NCBI RefSeq assembly: GCF_022539315.1
Contig: NC_066314.1
Coordinates: forward strand, 49,165,180-49,229,179
Direction of reading: 5' to 3'
DNA: 64,000 nucleotides
DNA from: Serinus canaria
Taxonomy: Eukaryota > Chordata > Aves > Passeriformes > Fringillidae
Part shown: positions 45,716-56,700 of the stretch, in pieces
Numbering within the stretch: position 1 is the first letter of the stretch
Layout: each line of letters opens with the position of its first letter
The notes under the pieces: model-generated
Database searches by the model: none
What the model saw: the letters and a program-made list of their open reading frames with translations, nothing else
What the model was told of the DNA's origin: nothing
Made by a program: the position numbers and the translations under genes

Positions 45716-48700
45716 TTTTAAAGAAAACAAACCACAAAAGCACCTATTTTCTCTTGCCCACCCACACTTCTAGTCTAGGCTTCAGAGTAATGAAAATCCT
45801 ACTACAGCTTCCTGTAGAGGAGTTTATCTGAAGTGTGTGTTTTGTGTACCAAACCAGCAAGGTTCACTCTTGCTGTGACAGTCAAAGCGGCCCAGAGAGG
45901 AGGAAGACTGGCCTCTAGCTAAGTGTTTATCTTGGAAAGCAGAAATCAGTGTTTCAGTACCTTCCCTAGGACATGTTTAGGAATTTTGCATGAGTCAGGC
46001 AGTGGATGACATGCACACACAGCCAGGAGTTGTGGTCAGGACATGAATCTCATCTGGCCCAGGAAAAGCACCATGCCATTCCTGCTCCATGGCCCAGTTA
46101 ACTCTGAATTTGTCTTGCACTGAGCAAGTGATTCAGTGGGTGAACATGTATTGCCCTTGTTCTTGAAAAAGAGAATAATCTGGTGTTTGGGGACAGTCTC
46201 TCAGAAGGTGGAATTTTATGGCTCTGAAGACAGAGGAGGGACAGGACCTTGATCACCAACACCACTGGGTTTGTGCAACAATTGCTGAGCTATCATTTAA
46301 AAAGCAAGAAAATAACAAACCCCCTTCTGGAGGCATTTGCAAATGTAGTAGATGCTATTTTTTGCACTGATCCTGCTCTAGGAAGTAGCTGAGTTCTTCA
46401 AGGAAGTCTGGGAAGAAACACCTACCTGGTGGTTCCCAGCCAGACCTGGCTGTGAGACAAGGTGCAGAGGAAAACAGCTGCCCACCAGGTTGATCTAAGA
46501 CTAGAGGACAAGGGCCAGCTGTATTGGATTGAGAGGAACACAGTCTGGGATTCTGGCTTACCATCCCACCAAAACGGCCCTCTAAGGGCCTTAAATGTGC
46601 ATCCAAGGCATGGCCACATTTCAAGAGAAGTGCTGGGTGCTCACATCTAAAGAGGATGGAAGGCTGCAGTTAACAGCTGTGTATGCTGCGTAAGGAGTGC
46701 AGAAACCCCACGCTGGGCAAAAAGTGGCTACGGATGGGAATAAAATTGCGCGGCAACCTCAGCCAAAATTGCATGACAGACCTCAGCCAGAGCTCCCAGG
46801 AGGTCCTGTGCTTGGGCCAGATGACCTTTCCTCTGCCCTCTAGGACCTTCTCCTTTGGCAAGGCTGGGGGACTTCCACGTTTTTTCCCCTTGTGTCTGCT
46901 GTGTAACACCCGGAGGCAGAGCACTGTTTTGGGCTGGGGCTCAGTGGCCATCCATAGTGGGGCGGTTCTCATGCTGGGAGCAGATCAGAGCCAGGTGAGG
47001 AACACACAGCAGCACAGATTTAAACACACTGTTGGCTGGCTGCTGGTGCCAAGGGCTCCGGGTAAGCCGTGGAGCTGCCAACTGGCAGCAGGGGGCGGCT
47101 GCATTCCTTCCACGCGTTTTAAGAAACTAACATTAAAAGTACTAATTGATGTGACAATACCGACAGGGTAGATTTCTGGTGCCCTTGGGCTTGACTGCAC
47201 CCATACCAGTGCATCCTGCGTGCGCCTTCCGTGCTTCCGTGGGGCAGACGGAGCTGCTCCTCGGGGCCAGGGCAGCACAGACCGTGCCTGTTTGCTGCTC
47301 TTTACACCTGCGATGTGCTCGGAGGCTGCCTGCCCAAACCGCAGTGTGTGAACGAACCGGACCTGCGCTTGCGGGGCAGCAGGCTGAGAGCCACCTGCTG
47401 CTAATGAGACGCTCAGCCCCGCAGGGCGAGAGGCCGGCTCACCCCCCGGCTCAGCGGCACCTTGCAGCCGGCATCGACAGCCCGGCTCCTCGGGGCTGCC
47501 AGCTCCGGGACATTACGGGGCCTGCCAGAGCTGCCTTCTGCTGCTGCAAGGTCGTTTCTTGAAGCTTCACCAAGCAGCGTTTCTTCGGGGATGTGCTGGG
47601 TGGTTTTTAAGCTATGCTGATTTTTGCTGCAGTCTTCCGGGGGACAAAAAAAAAAAAAAATCTTTGGCAAGATTAGGCTTTGTAGAATATAAATGACCAT
47701 TAATAAATTTTTAGTGTTAATGTAAGTGCTTGTATCAACTGAAAGCTGAATCACTTAATCAGGCTAGCAGCAATTAAAATGGTAATTTTTTTCTGTACTA
47801 GATTCTGCTTGCAATTTTTACTCAAGTAAAACTCTTTGAAGTTAATTGGAATTTTGATTAAAGCCTCCTGGATCTGGGTCTCTGAATTTGTACTAAGGAA
47901 GGTTCAATATTTGCTTTGGTTTTCTGCTCATGAAGTTCACTGCTATATATTAGTGTGACTGTATAATTAGTGGTAACAAGAACAACTCCAATAAAGATTT
48001 CTGTAATCTAGTTCTTGATATACTTCAGAAAAGGTCTTTTATCACAGAATGACTTTTAAAGTACTGCTAAAACAGGCTGTAAGATCTGAAAACCTCGACT
48101 GATTGTTTGTCTTTATTATTTCTAGCTCCAAAGAATGGCTTAGCAAAATTCACTTAATTTGGTAATTCAGAAATTGGATGGGGTGGGAGGATGAGAAATG
48201 TTCCTGCTCTTTGCCTTCAGGGCTTGGGTTTTGGTTGCCAATGCAAACAAAAAAAAACCTACTGAAATTACATTATAACCATTAGTAGAAGGTAAAGTAA
48301 CTGTGGTGGAACAGCTTTTAAATGTAACGTTTTGTCCAAAATGTTGCAAGATAAACCCCAAGCAAATGCAACCCCCCGGCCAGACTGCAGTGAGGCACTC
48401 TAGCATTTTGCGACAAGTACTTTTGGGCAGAGTGCTTTTCTGAAAGCTGCGACGTAACTGGTGCAATTATTGCCTAAACTTCACTTGGGTCAGTTGCTGG
48501 TGTGGGAAAAGCAGAAAGAAGGAAGGGAATAATCACGGAAATTACACTGATAACAACAAGCGTGTAGGTTCCCACTATCTGTCTCTGTTTGTAAGAAGAG
48601 TATTAGAGCTTGTGATCAAAATGCAGGTCAATTTGTTTTTGAGAACCCCTTTGGTATCCATTAGCAAAGTTAATCTATCTATATGTACTATTGGCCTTAA

Positions 48701-49077
48701 GGAGACATATATTAAATAATGAGCTGTAAACTTCCTGGACTAAGAAGTACAAAATTTTATCAATAATTTAAATAATAATAACTGAAAGTTTGTTGTGACT
48801 AGGGGGTTTCTTTCTTTTATTTTTATCCTAATATGGTCATTGGAGCACATTTTCCTCCTTTTTCCAGTCTGACACCTCAGCAAGTGGATTCAATGTGAGG
48901 GAAAGGAATACAAGCAGATCCTTGCAATTCAGAGAAACATTGTTCTTTTGTGTCTACTTTTTCTGAAGGTTTTAATTTTGAGAAGCAAAGAAAATTTTAC
49001 CTTAAATACTTTCCCTATTCTGTCTAAAACACAGACAGAATACAAGAGTGGAAGAATTAAAAAGCGGATCAAAACTT

Positions 49078-49099
49078 TATATTATTATTATTATTATTA

Positions 49100-49144
<45 letters not shown>
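49078..49144. repeat. ATT/TTA trinucleotide microsatellite
   Basis: About 22 ATT units with one phase break near 49100. It is likely polymorphic. Confidence 0.95.
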
Positions 49145-49689
49145 CCATTATTTTGTAATATAGTATAAATGTCTTGAATATGAAACAGCTGTGCTATTAA
49201 ATACCAAAACCCTGTTACAAACTAGTTCTGCCTAATGATTATCCAAAGGGTCACCATTCCCTGACACTGGACTTTGAGTTCTTAGATGGCTTCAGCAAGG
49301 GTAAGCACTCTGCCAGTTACCCAATCCATACCTGTGGACACACATGCAGAATAAACGACTGAGATTAACACATTCACAATGTGTATTTGCCATTTCTACA
49401 GTAAGGTTTGTCCTGTCTCAGACTTCGCCTGCAAACAGCACCCAGTGACATTCAGTCACAGCAGAGGAGCAACTGAGCACACTTGTGGGAGAGTAGGTAG
49501 TTGCATACGTAGAAATAAGTCTCTGCTCTGATGTAAAAAAGTTTCCCAGGAGACTTCAAAGAAAATACCCTCAGTCTGTTGTTTGAAGCAGTGGTTGGGA
49601 AGCAAAGCACATTTCTGCAGACTGGTGTGCGAGGGAGCCTGGATACCTGAATGCCTGCTCATGATGTCCCTGTTTTCTCATGCCTCACC

Positions 49690-50090
49690 CAAAAAAGCCT
49701 TAGTTGCCTTGAAGAGGTGGCCTGAGGTCCTGCTTGCTCCACGATGACTGATAGCTACACGTGTGCTACCCCTTTGTGCTGGTAGAGGCACAGAGGCATC
49801 CCCAGGACCTGGGACATCTCATCGGCCAGGTGGGTGCAGCTGGATCGACGCTGATACCAGGACTGACATCCCATCAGCTGGATTGACACTGGAACCAGGA
49901 CTGGTGATCCCTTTTTCTCTCTTTTCTCCCGTTTTTATATTTCTCTCTTTCTTTCTCTCTCCCCTGCCCCGAATCTCCCCATGCCCCTTAATACATCTTT
50001 TCTCTCTTCCTTCTCATCTTACTCCTTTTTCTAAAACAGGCTGCCATGTGCTTATACAGTCGGTCAGGGACTAACATACCAGCTACCACG
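49690..50090. other. Possible LTR-like or degenerate repeat segment
   Basis: Two related units of about 38 bases lie side by side at 49838-49905: CAGCTGGATCGACGCTGATA and CAGCTGGATTGACACTGGAA types, each followed by CCAGGACTG. A pyrimidine-rich block (49910-50035) and an abrupt return to other composition follow. The texture resembles a solo endogenous-retrovirus LTR, but I could not recognise a family, terminal TG/CA or target-site duplication. It may simply be a local duplication next to a pyrimidine tract. Confidence 0.25.
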
Positions 50091-50691
50091 CCAAGTGTGC
50101 AATTTACTAGTAAAACTTTCTGATCGTTTGCGGGCCCTCAGACTTTCGGTGCTGCTTTCCACCGCGAGCCTTGACGAATCCCGGCTTCCTTCCCCTCGAA
50201 GGTGGGCCGCGGCAGGCACCTGGCTCTGAGGCACCTGCGGCGGCCGCCCGGGCAGAGGAGGCGCTCCGGGTTCCTGCCGCAGCGCTGCTCCCGCCTCCTG
50301 GCTGGGCCGTTCGCCGCTTCCCCAGCCGCCGCCGCCAGCACGCGGCCGCCGGGGGCCGTGTTCCTGCGGAAAACGCCCGTAAACGCCGCGGCTCGGCGGC
50401 AGCGGGCGGCGCTCCCCCCGGCGGGAGGCGGGCCGGAGGCGGCGCGGCCGGGACGGGAACCGCCTGAGGCGCCGCTCCCGCCTCCTTCGCTCCCTCCCTC
50501 CCTCCCCTCCTCACCCCCCGCTCCCGCTCCCGCCCCCTCGCGCGCGCGCCGGGGAAAACGTTGCGCAGGTTCTAAAGCGGCGGCGGGGGCGCGGCCGCGC
50601 GCGAGGGGGCGTGTGAGGGGGAGCGGCGGGGAACGGCCGCCACCGGCACAGCCTCGGCCCGCCGCCGCCGGCCCGCACGCCTGCCCGCCGC

Positions 50692-50760
50692 ATGGAGCTG
50701 TCGGCCATCGGCGAGCAGGTGTTCGCCGTGGAGAGCATCCGCAAGAAGCGCGTGCGGAAG
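50692..50760 (+). CDS. CBX7: CBX7 coding exon 1
   Basis: Encodes MELSAIGEQVFAVESIRKKR and VRK, identical to the human N terminus as I know it. Phe11 of the methyl-lysine cage lies here. Donor GTGGGC follows at 50761, phase 0. Confidence 0.96.
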
Positions 50761-53700
50761 GTGGGCAGCGGCGGAGCGGAGCGGGGCGGGGCGGGGCGGG
50801 GCGGGGGGAGCGCACCGGGACACCCCCGGCCCCTCCCGCCGTGCACCGGGAGGGGGTAGGCGTGGTGGGCGCGCGCGCGGCCGCCCGGTCCCCGTCGCTG
50901 TCGCCCGGTCCCCGTCCCCTCACAGCCGCGGGCGTCACCGGCACCTGCCCGAGGCTGGCGGGCGGGGGACACACGTGTTGCCCGTGAGGTGGTGCGGGGC
51001 GGAGGGGGGGGCTGTCGCTGCTGGGGTTCAGCCTCTCTGCAGGATGAGATCTGGTGCCACCAAACGGGAGAGCCCAAACCGGAGAGGGTTTGGGGAAGCT
51101 CCCGTGACTCAGTTTCCCCAGCCGTAGAAGCGCTCCAGTCCCCACAGAGTGTTTCAAGGATTAACCTGTAAGCATGCAGTGTGTAGAGATCCTTCGGTGG
51201 AAAGTTCCTAATAGGGCAGTGTTTTCCAACCTTGGGAAGTTGATGAGCCCCCCAAGAGGAAAATGAAACTGGTTCTTTGCCTCAAGTACCCGAGTGCTTT
51301 TCTTGCTCTGCTCTCCTGTTAAGGCGTTTGTGGCTGCAGCAGCGGCTCTAGGAGAGTGGTCTACCTGCATGCACAAAAGCCTTTGCCATGCTTTGGACAG
51401 TGCTTAACAAACCCCTTAGTGTATAACATTAAATATTTTGATAGTTGTTCACGTTGCTTGCGGAGCCCTTGAATACAGTTTCCAATCACTACGCTTCTGC
51501 TTTTTTCTTTTTTTCTTTTTTTTTTTTTTTTTTTTTGTCTTGTACTTAGAGTGGGAAAAAAAAAAGTATAGCTCTGAACTTCAGCTGTGAGCTGCTGATT
51601 GCTTGGGTCAAAAGGATGAGTGCCTATGATGGATGGAAGAGTGTTTGAGTAGAACGTGTAGCAAATGGAAAAGAACATGCCAGAGACTCTTCATAGGTTC
51701 TGATATACTGTATTTCTTCTCTCTGCTTAAAAAAAAAATTCATCTGACATTTGCTCCTGGCATACATGTCCTTCCTGCATTTATGTGTGCTGACTTCTTG
51801 TAGGTTTGCCTGTGAATGTGTGGATGGTTTGGTCTTGTTCTCTGGTTGGCTTTTAGTGTTCTGCCTGCAAGCTTTCTGTAAAGCTGTTCTCCAAGCTGAT
51901 GGTAGTACAAGCATGCTTAAACACCCCTGTGTGCCCAATTTTTGGAGAAAAATGTATAGCAAGTGTAGTTGAATTGGGAAGTGGCTATGTTTTGAAAATA
52001 AAGTGATGGGAAACAAGCTTTTTGGTTGCAGAGTTCAGTCTGATGATTGGTTGCATCTTGTACTGTAGCCCATATTTGGTTCCATAGTTCACCTGTTTTC
52101 TTCTGCCTTTTTTCACCCTCAGGGTAAAGTAGAATACTTGGTGAAGTGGAAAGGATGGCCCCCAAAGTAAGTTGTGTTTACTTGTCTGGTTTTTCTTTAA
52201 TATTTTGTAATAGCTTGCACTGTGTCTCTGCAATCGAGCATTTAATTCATAATGGGTAACGGTTTGTCCCTCATTTCAACAACAATAAACAAAATCAAAG
52301 AGCCACAAACCAAACCCAAATCTGTTTGTGAATTGGCAGCTAAGGAATACAAACTGCGTGCCAGTCTATTCTGACTGGGTTTTGCCACCACTGAAGTATT
52401 TCATTGAGATGCTTTCTAGATACAAATGTTTTTAAACTCCTTATGAGTTCAACAAAGAACCCAGATTCTTCTGAACTTGGAATAGCTCCTGCTTTTCTGA
52501 GTCAGCACCAAGAGGACCCCACTTTATTTTTAGAGCTGTCTGCAGTCTTTTAAAATAGAAAACATGTTGATGGTCTTGTTTTCTTGTCCTACTGCTTCCC
52601 CTCTGCAATTTACCAACGGAAAGGGGCAATGTTTCAGATTTATTGATTGTAGCCAAATGCAGGTGATCTTTGTCCCTTGAAAATTACCGCCATGCCTTCA
52701 TTTCCTTGTCTGAAACTTCCTGTTACTTTGAGTGCCTTTTCTGCTTTTGCTTTGGTTGCTCCATTGCAAAAAGGAAGTTTGGGTTTTCTTCAGCATTGCT
52801 GTGCACTGTTTACAGACACTTCTCTCATTAAAATGCAGCTGCTCCTGAAGAAGAGTGATTTCTCTGTGCTTAAGCAGTCTGTGAAATGCTTTGAGATTAA
52901 AAGGATTAGGCAAGTGGAGAATATTACTATGTCAGCTAGCAGTCTAGTAGAACAGCCTCCTGGCCACCCAATATGGGGCCCTGTCTTTGCTTTTCTGTTT
53001 GTGCCCGTGTGTGTAGATAGACGATGTGTGTGGGTACAGCAGTGTTACACACGCAGTTGCTCTGCATGTTGCTAAGCGCAGGGAGCCGCTTGTTACGGGT
53101 TCGTCTGCGCAGCTGCAAAGTGGGGCCCACCAGGGTGGTTCTGCCAGGCTGTACCGGGTGTCCAAGAAGCTGAAATGTGTTCTTGGGTGCCTAACTGTCA
53201 TATCTAATCCTTGTGATTATAGGCCATGTGTGAAGATAAGCAGCTTCCCCTCTCCGGTGGTGGTGGGAGAGGGTGACTTTATTCTTGAGAGTTCTGCTGT
53301 CAGAGTGTAACCTTGTGCACTTGTTGAGAACCAGCTGCCATGTAGTATGGGTCACTTGTTGGACTGCTTCAGCCTCAAATAGCCAAGTCTTAATCACTGA
53401 TAGAGGGTGGGAAATGTGTTTGGAGCCTGCAAGATCTCATCCCCTCTTGGCCAGAATACTGATGTTTATCCCATTCTCCTTTCAACAAACTCATTGAAGT
53501 CCTTTTCTTGTAAAGCCCCTTGCCAAGAAGGTGGGCTGAGACATGGTGTAATGTTTTTTGGACAGAACAGGCCTTATTCTTAACTGCTGCCTGTCCTTGT
53601 CCTGCGCCTTGGAATACTGGGGGAGACAGAAACACTTTTGGGAATTTAAAGCACAGTTCCCCTGGGTGCAAGGTGATGTCAGAGTTCTCTTGTTTTGAAG

Positions 53701-56700
53701 TATGGCATGTCCAAGCATCTTCCCTCTTCCCCCAAACTCCAAATCTGAAGACTGTTGATTATTTTTTCCCTTCCTCCTGCCTGTCTCCACTTTAACTGTT
53801 GCCTCAGTGGTTTGCATTACTTAAACTCAAGATGCTCAGAGCATTGGAGTCACTTTCATCCCACCAGCAGTCTCTGTTCCTTGTTTCTAAACATACATAT
53901 GCCTGTGAAGGCATGCAGCACCGCAAGCTGTTTGTATCTTTGTGTCTGTTTCCTCATTCCACATCATTCCCTTCCTTAATTACCAACCTTGTTGCATTGC
54001 TTTTTGTAATCTCTGGACCTATTATCCCATCATTTCCATTGGAAGTATCATGGAAGGGAATAAGGATAGGTCAATAGTTTACTGCTTTCACATGCAATTC
54101 ACATTTCACTTTTTTTCTCCCTCTTCTTAATAAAAAATTCTTATTCATGCCCTACACCTCAGATTTATGGATTGCACTGCTGGAGTCAGGGAATGGAGGA
54201 GTGACAATCTGATTCTATCTACAAGCTTGTTTACAACTTGTGTTGGAGTTAAAAGGAGGGGGAAGAGGAGGAGTAGAAGGAGGGGGAAGGAAGATCATAT
54301 GATCTGTGTTTTCCAGAGTGCCTGCTCTCTGCAGTTTGCTGCAGCCTGGGCTGTGCGTACCCATATATAAAGCTCCGTGTGCGCGCGCGCGTGGCAAACT
54401 CAACCATGTTTTTTTATATGCAGTGTTTTGCCACTGCAGCGGAGCCAGAATCTGAGCTGCAGAGAAGAAGGCTACACCCACCAGGGTGTTTTTTTAAGCA
54501 AATCCCTTTTCTTCTCCTGCCTATGAAAAGCAATCCAATGACTTTTTTTTTCCCTTGTGTTATTTTTCTTAAATTTGTAGGATGAGTGCCAGAATTCCTG
54601 CAGCTGGGAGGAAACCTTCCTCTTTTCAAACAGTATCTTGGCTTTGACAGCTCACAGTCAGGTTGCTGCAGGAGGCATGAGCAAAGGAGGGAGGGAGTGA
54701 GGGTGGGATCAGCTCGTTATGAAGACATGGCTGTTCTTAACTCTCTGATGTACAGTGCACCTTGGGATATCTGAATGTCATATTTTTGTTTCTCCCTTTT
54801 GTAAAAGAATTTTATTTTCATTTCTAGACCCATCCTCCAGTATTGTTCCTGTATTACAGTACTTTTCTTCTCTCTAATGGAGAAATGTAAGGGAAAAGCA
54901 TTCCCAAACGACCTCCCTTGTGTACCCCGTGTACCCCATGTCCTCTCATGCAGTCTGTACTTCATCCAGAAATGTAAACATCCTAAAATGCTTTCTTGCT
55001 GTTTAAAGGCACTGATACAAATGCACCCTTCTGTACCTGCATGTGACTCCTCTCTGGTCCTCCTCCCTGGGGCCCGGGATGAGCTCTGCCTCCAGGCCTG
55101 GATCTCACATTTCAGGAAAGTTAGGGTTCTGAGGCATTTGAGGATTCAAGTTTGCTTTCTTGCCTTAGAGTTTGTATGGTAGAGACACAACACCCCACCT
55201 TTTCTGGGTAAGCATGACTCCTAAGAAGTAAACATGCCCCAAGAACCACTTTGTGATTCTTTCAGCTTCCACAGTGGGAGCATTTTGCCTGCTTCTCCCT
55301 AGTGTTAAGCGCATCTGTGCTCTTTGGGAAGTAGTTTTGGTGGGTTCAGTCCTTTCCTGAGCATCTGATTCCTGTCGCAGCTGTCTGGCTGTCGAGGAGG
55401 GAGCTGGGGCAGGGAGTGATGCTGTTTCCAGGCTACTTCGGGAGCATGAAGCTTGTTCGGAGCAGTGTTGGTGGCCCTGCCCGCAGTGCGGTTGGGGTAC
55501 TCTAAATCGATGAGTTCCGCTCGATAGGAACAACCTGTAGGGGGAGCCGAGCAGGAGGAAGAGGCGTTGGCAAGTGGCCATCAGCTTGCCCCAGGGCCCA
55601 GCTCCCAACATGTTTGGTTGAACAGCATCAGTGGAAAAAAATTAAATTCTTAAATGAATCCTTTCAGCTTCAGTGATTAGAAGTAATTAATAATGCAGTT
55701 GAGAAAGCGTACTTACTCTTTGAGCACTCTAAATTAAGAGAGACCTATTTTTCAGAAAGATGTATCAGACCGTGCCTCATTGTTCCATGGGGTTTGTGGG
55801 ATTTGAGGGAGTGCTGCAGATGAGACCTGTTTAGGCATGGACCTAAAAACGGTTTATGAGTGTCTGCACAGGCTTTGCAGACAGTGTGGAGGGGCCCTGG
55901 GGAGGAAAGTCTTCCCCGTTTTCGTACAAAGAGCTGCTTGATGCTTGGCCCTGCCTGTTTTGGGAAGGGGAGGTGGTGTCTGTGGGAAGCTGGGGAGGGA
56001 ATGGCTGGGATTCCTCAGAGCTCTCGCAATGTTGTGGCAGGCCCCACCGACCCTTGTGAAGACAGTATCCAGGGCTGCAGCACACTGGTAGCAGGCCTGC
56101 AGAGAGAATGTTTCGTTAAAATGTTGTTTACTTTTTATTCCTTATGTTTTTCTTCAGATACAGCACATGGGAGCCAGAGGATCATATCTTGGATCCTCGC
56201 CTGGTAGTGGCTTATGAAGAAAAGTAAGGACACATGTTCTTTCTCTCCCTGGACACAGAAAAAGAAATAGTGTCTTTATTTCATTGTGAGCATTAAATGC
56301 CCCTGTTGTCCCTACTTCAGTCAAAGATGAGATGTATAGCAATGAATCCTGCTTGATTTTTGTGCCCTGATGTTTATTGAGATGGAGAAGACAGGGTTAA
56401 AGCAGCTTTGATTGGCACTGTTCAGGAAATGAGGCCAAGAACAGGCAGCACTGAGCCAGAGAACAATCAGACTCAGGTTTTAATTGGGTCCAGAGCTGGA
56501 CTGGAGTGATGTGAGGTGGGAAGTTTCTCTAAGCCATCCTTGATTAGCTGTGTCAGAGAAATTCCCCTATTGCAATGTTTTCACTCCTACAGGAAACAAT
56601 TCTGGGATGTTTTCCAAGCTCACATTGGTCACCATTGGGTTTTATTGAAGGAAATTGAGGGAGCTATGCTGCAAAAGATTGAAATCCCAACTAAATTTTA

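Larger units (their letters stand above)
42021..50190. other. PDGFB-CBX7 intergenic DNA, distal half
   Basis: No gene is recognised. It holds a small 24-bp tandem repeat at 45652-45715, an A run near 47647, an AT-rich section at about 47.6-49.2 kb with an ATT microsatellite, and an LTR-like segment at 49.7-50.1 kb. An AATAAA lies at 47989. Frames at 43.1-44.9 kb and 46.7-47.6 kb have no domains or exon structure. Confidence 0.55.
50190..51010. other. CBX7: CpG island at the CBX7 promoter and exon 1
   Basis: Very high C+G with dense CpG, including CGCGCGCG runs and GGCGG boxes, on both sides of the CBX7 start codon. There is no TATA box, which is typical for a CpG-island promoter. The leader probably begins somewhere around 50.4-50.6 kb; the exact start is not determinable by eye. 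Minus-strand frames of 188-339 residues here are composition artefacts. Confidence 0.85.
50761..52122 (+). other. CBX7: CBX7 intron 1 (1.4 kb)
   Basis: GT-AG intron. A GGGGC-repeat tract able to form a G-quadruplex lies at 50783-50808, just after the donor. T-rich sequence with a long T run lies at 51501-51536. No other gene was recognised. Confidence 0.87.

Noticed and set aside
29238..50190. APOBEC-like or other genes between PDGFB and CBX7
   Set aside because: I looked for zinc-deaminase motifs (HxE, PCxxC) and familiar exons and found none. In human the APOBEC3 cluster lies on the other side of CBX7 in any case.
50138..51157. 339-residue minus-strand open frame at the CBX7 promoter
   Set aside because: It lies in the CpG island opposite CBX7 exon 1. 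Composition is Ala/Arg/Gly/Pro only, with no domain or splice structure.
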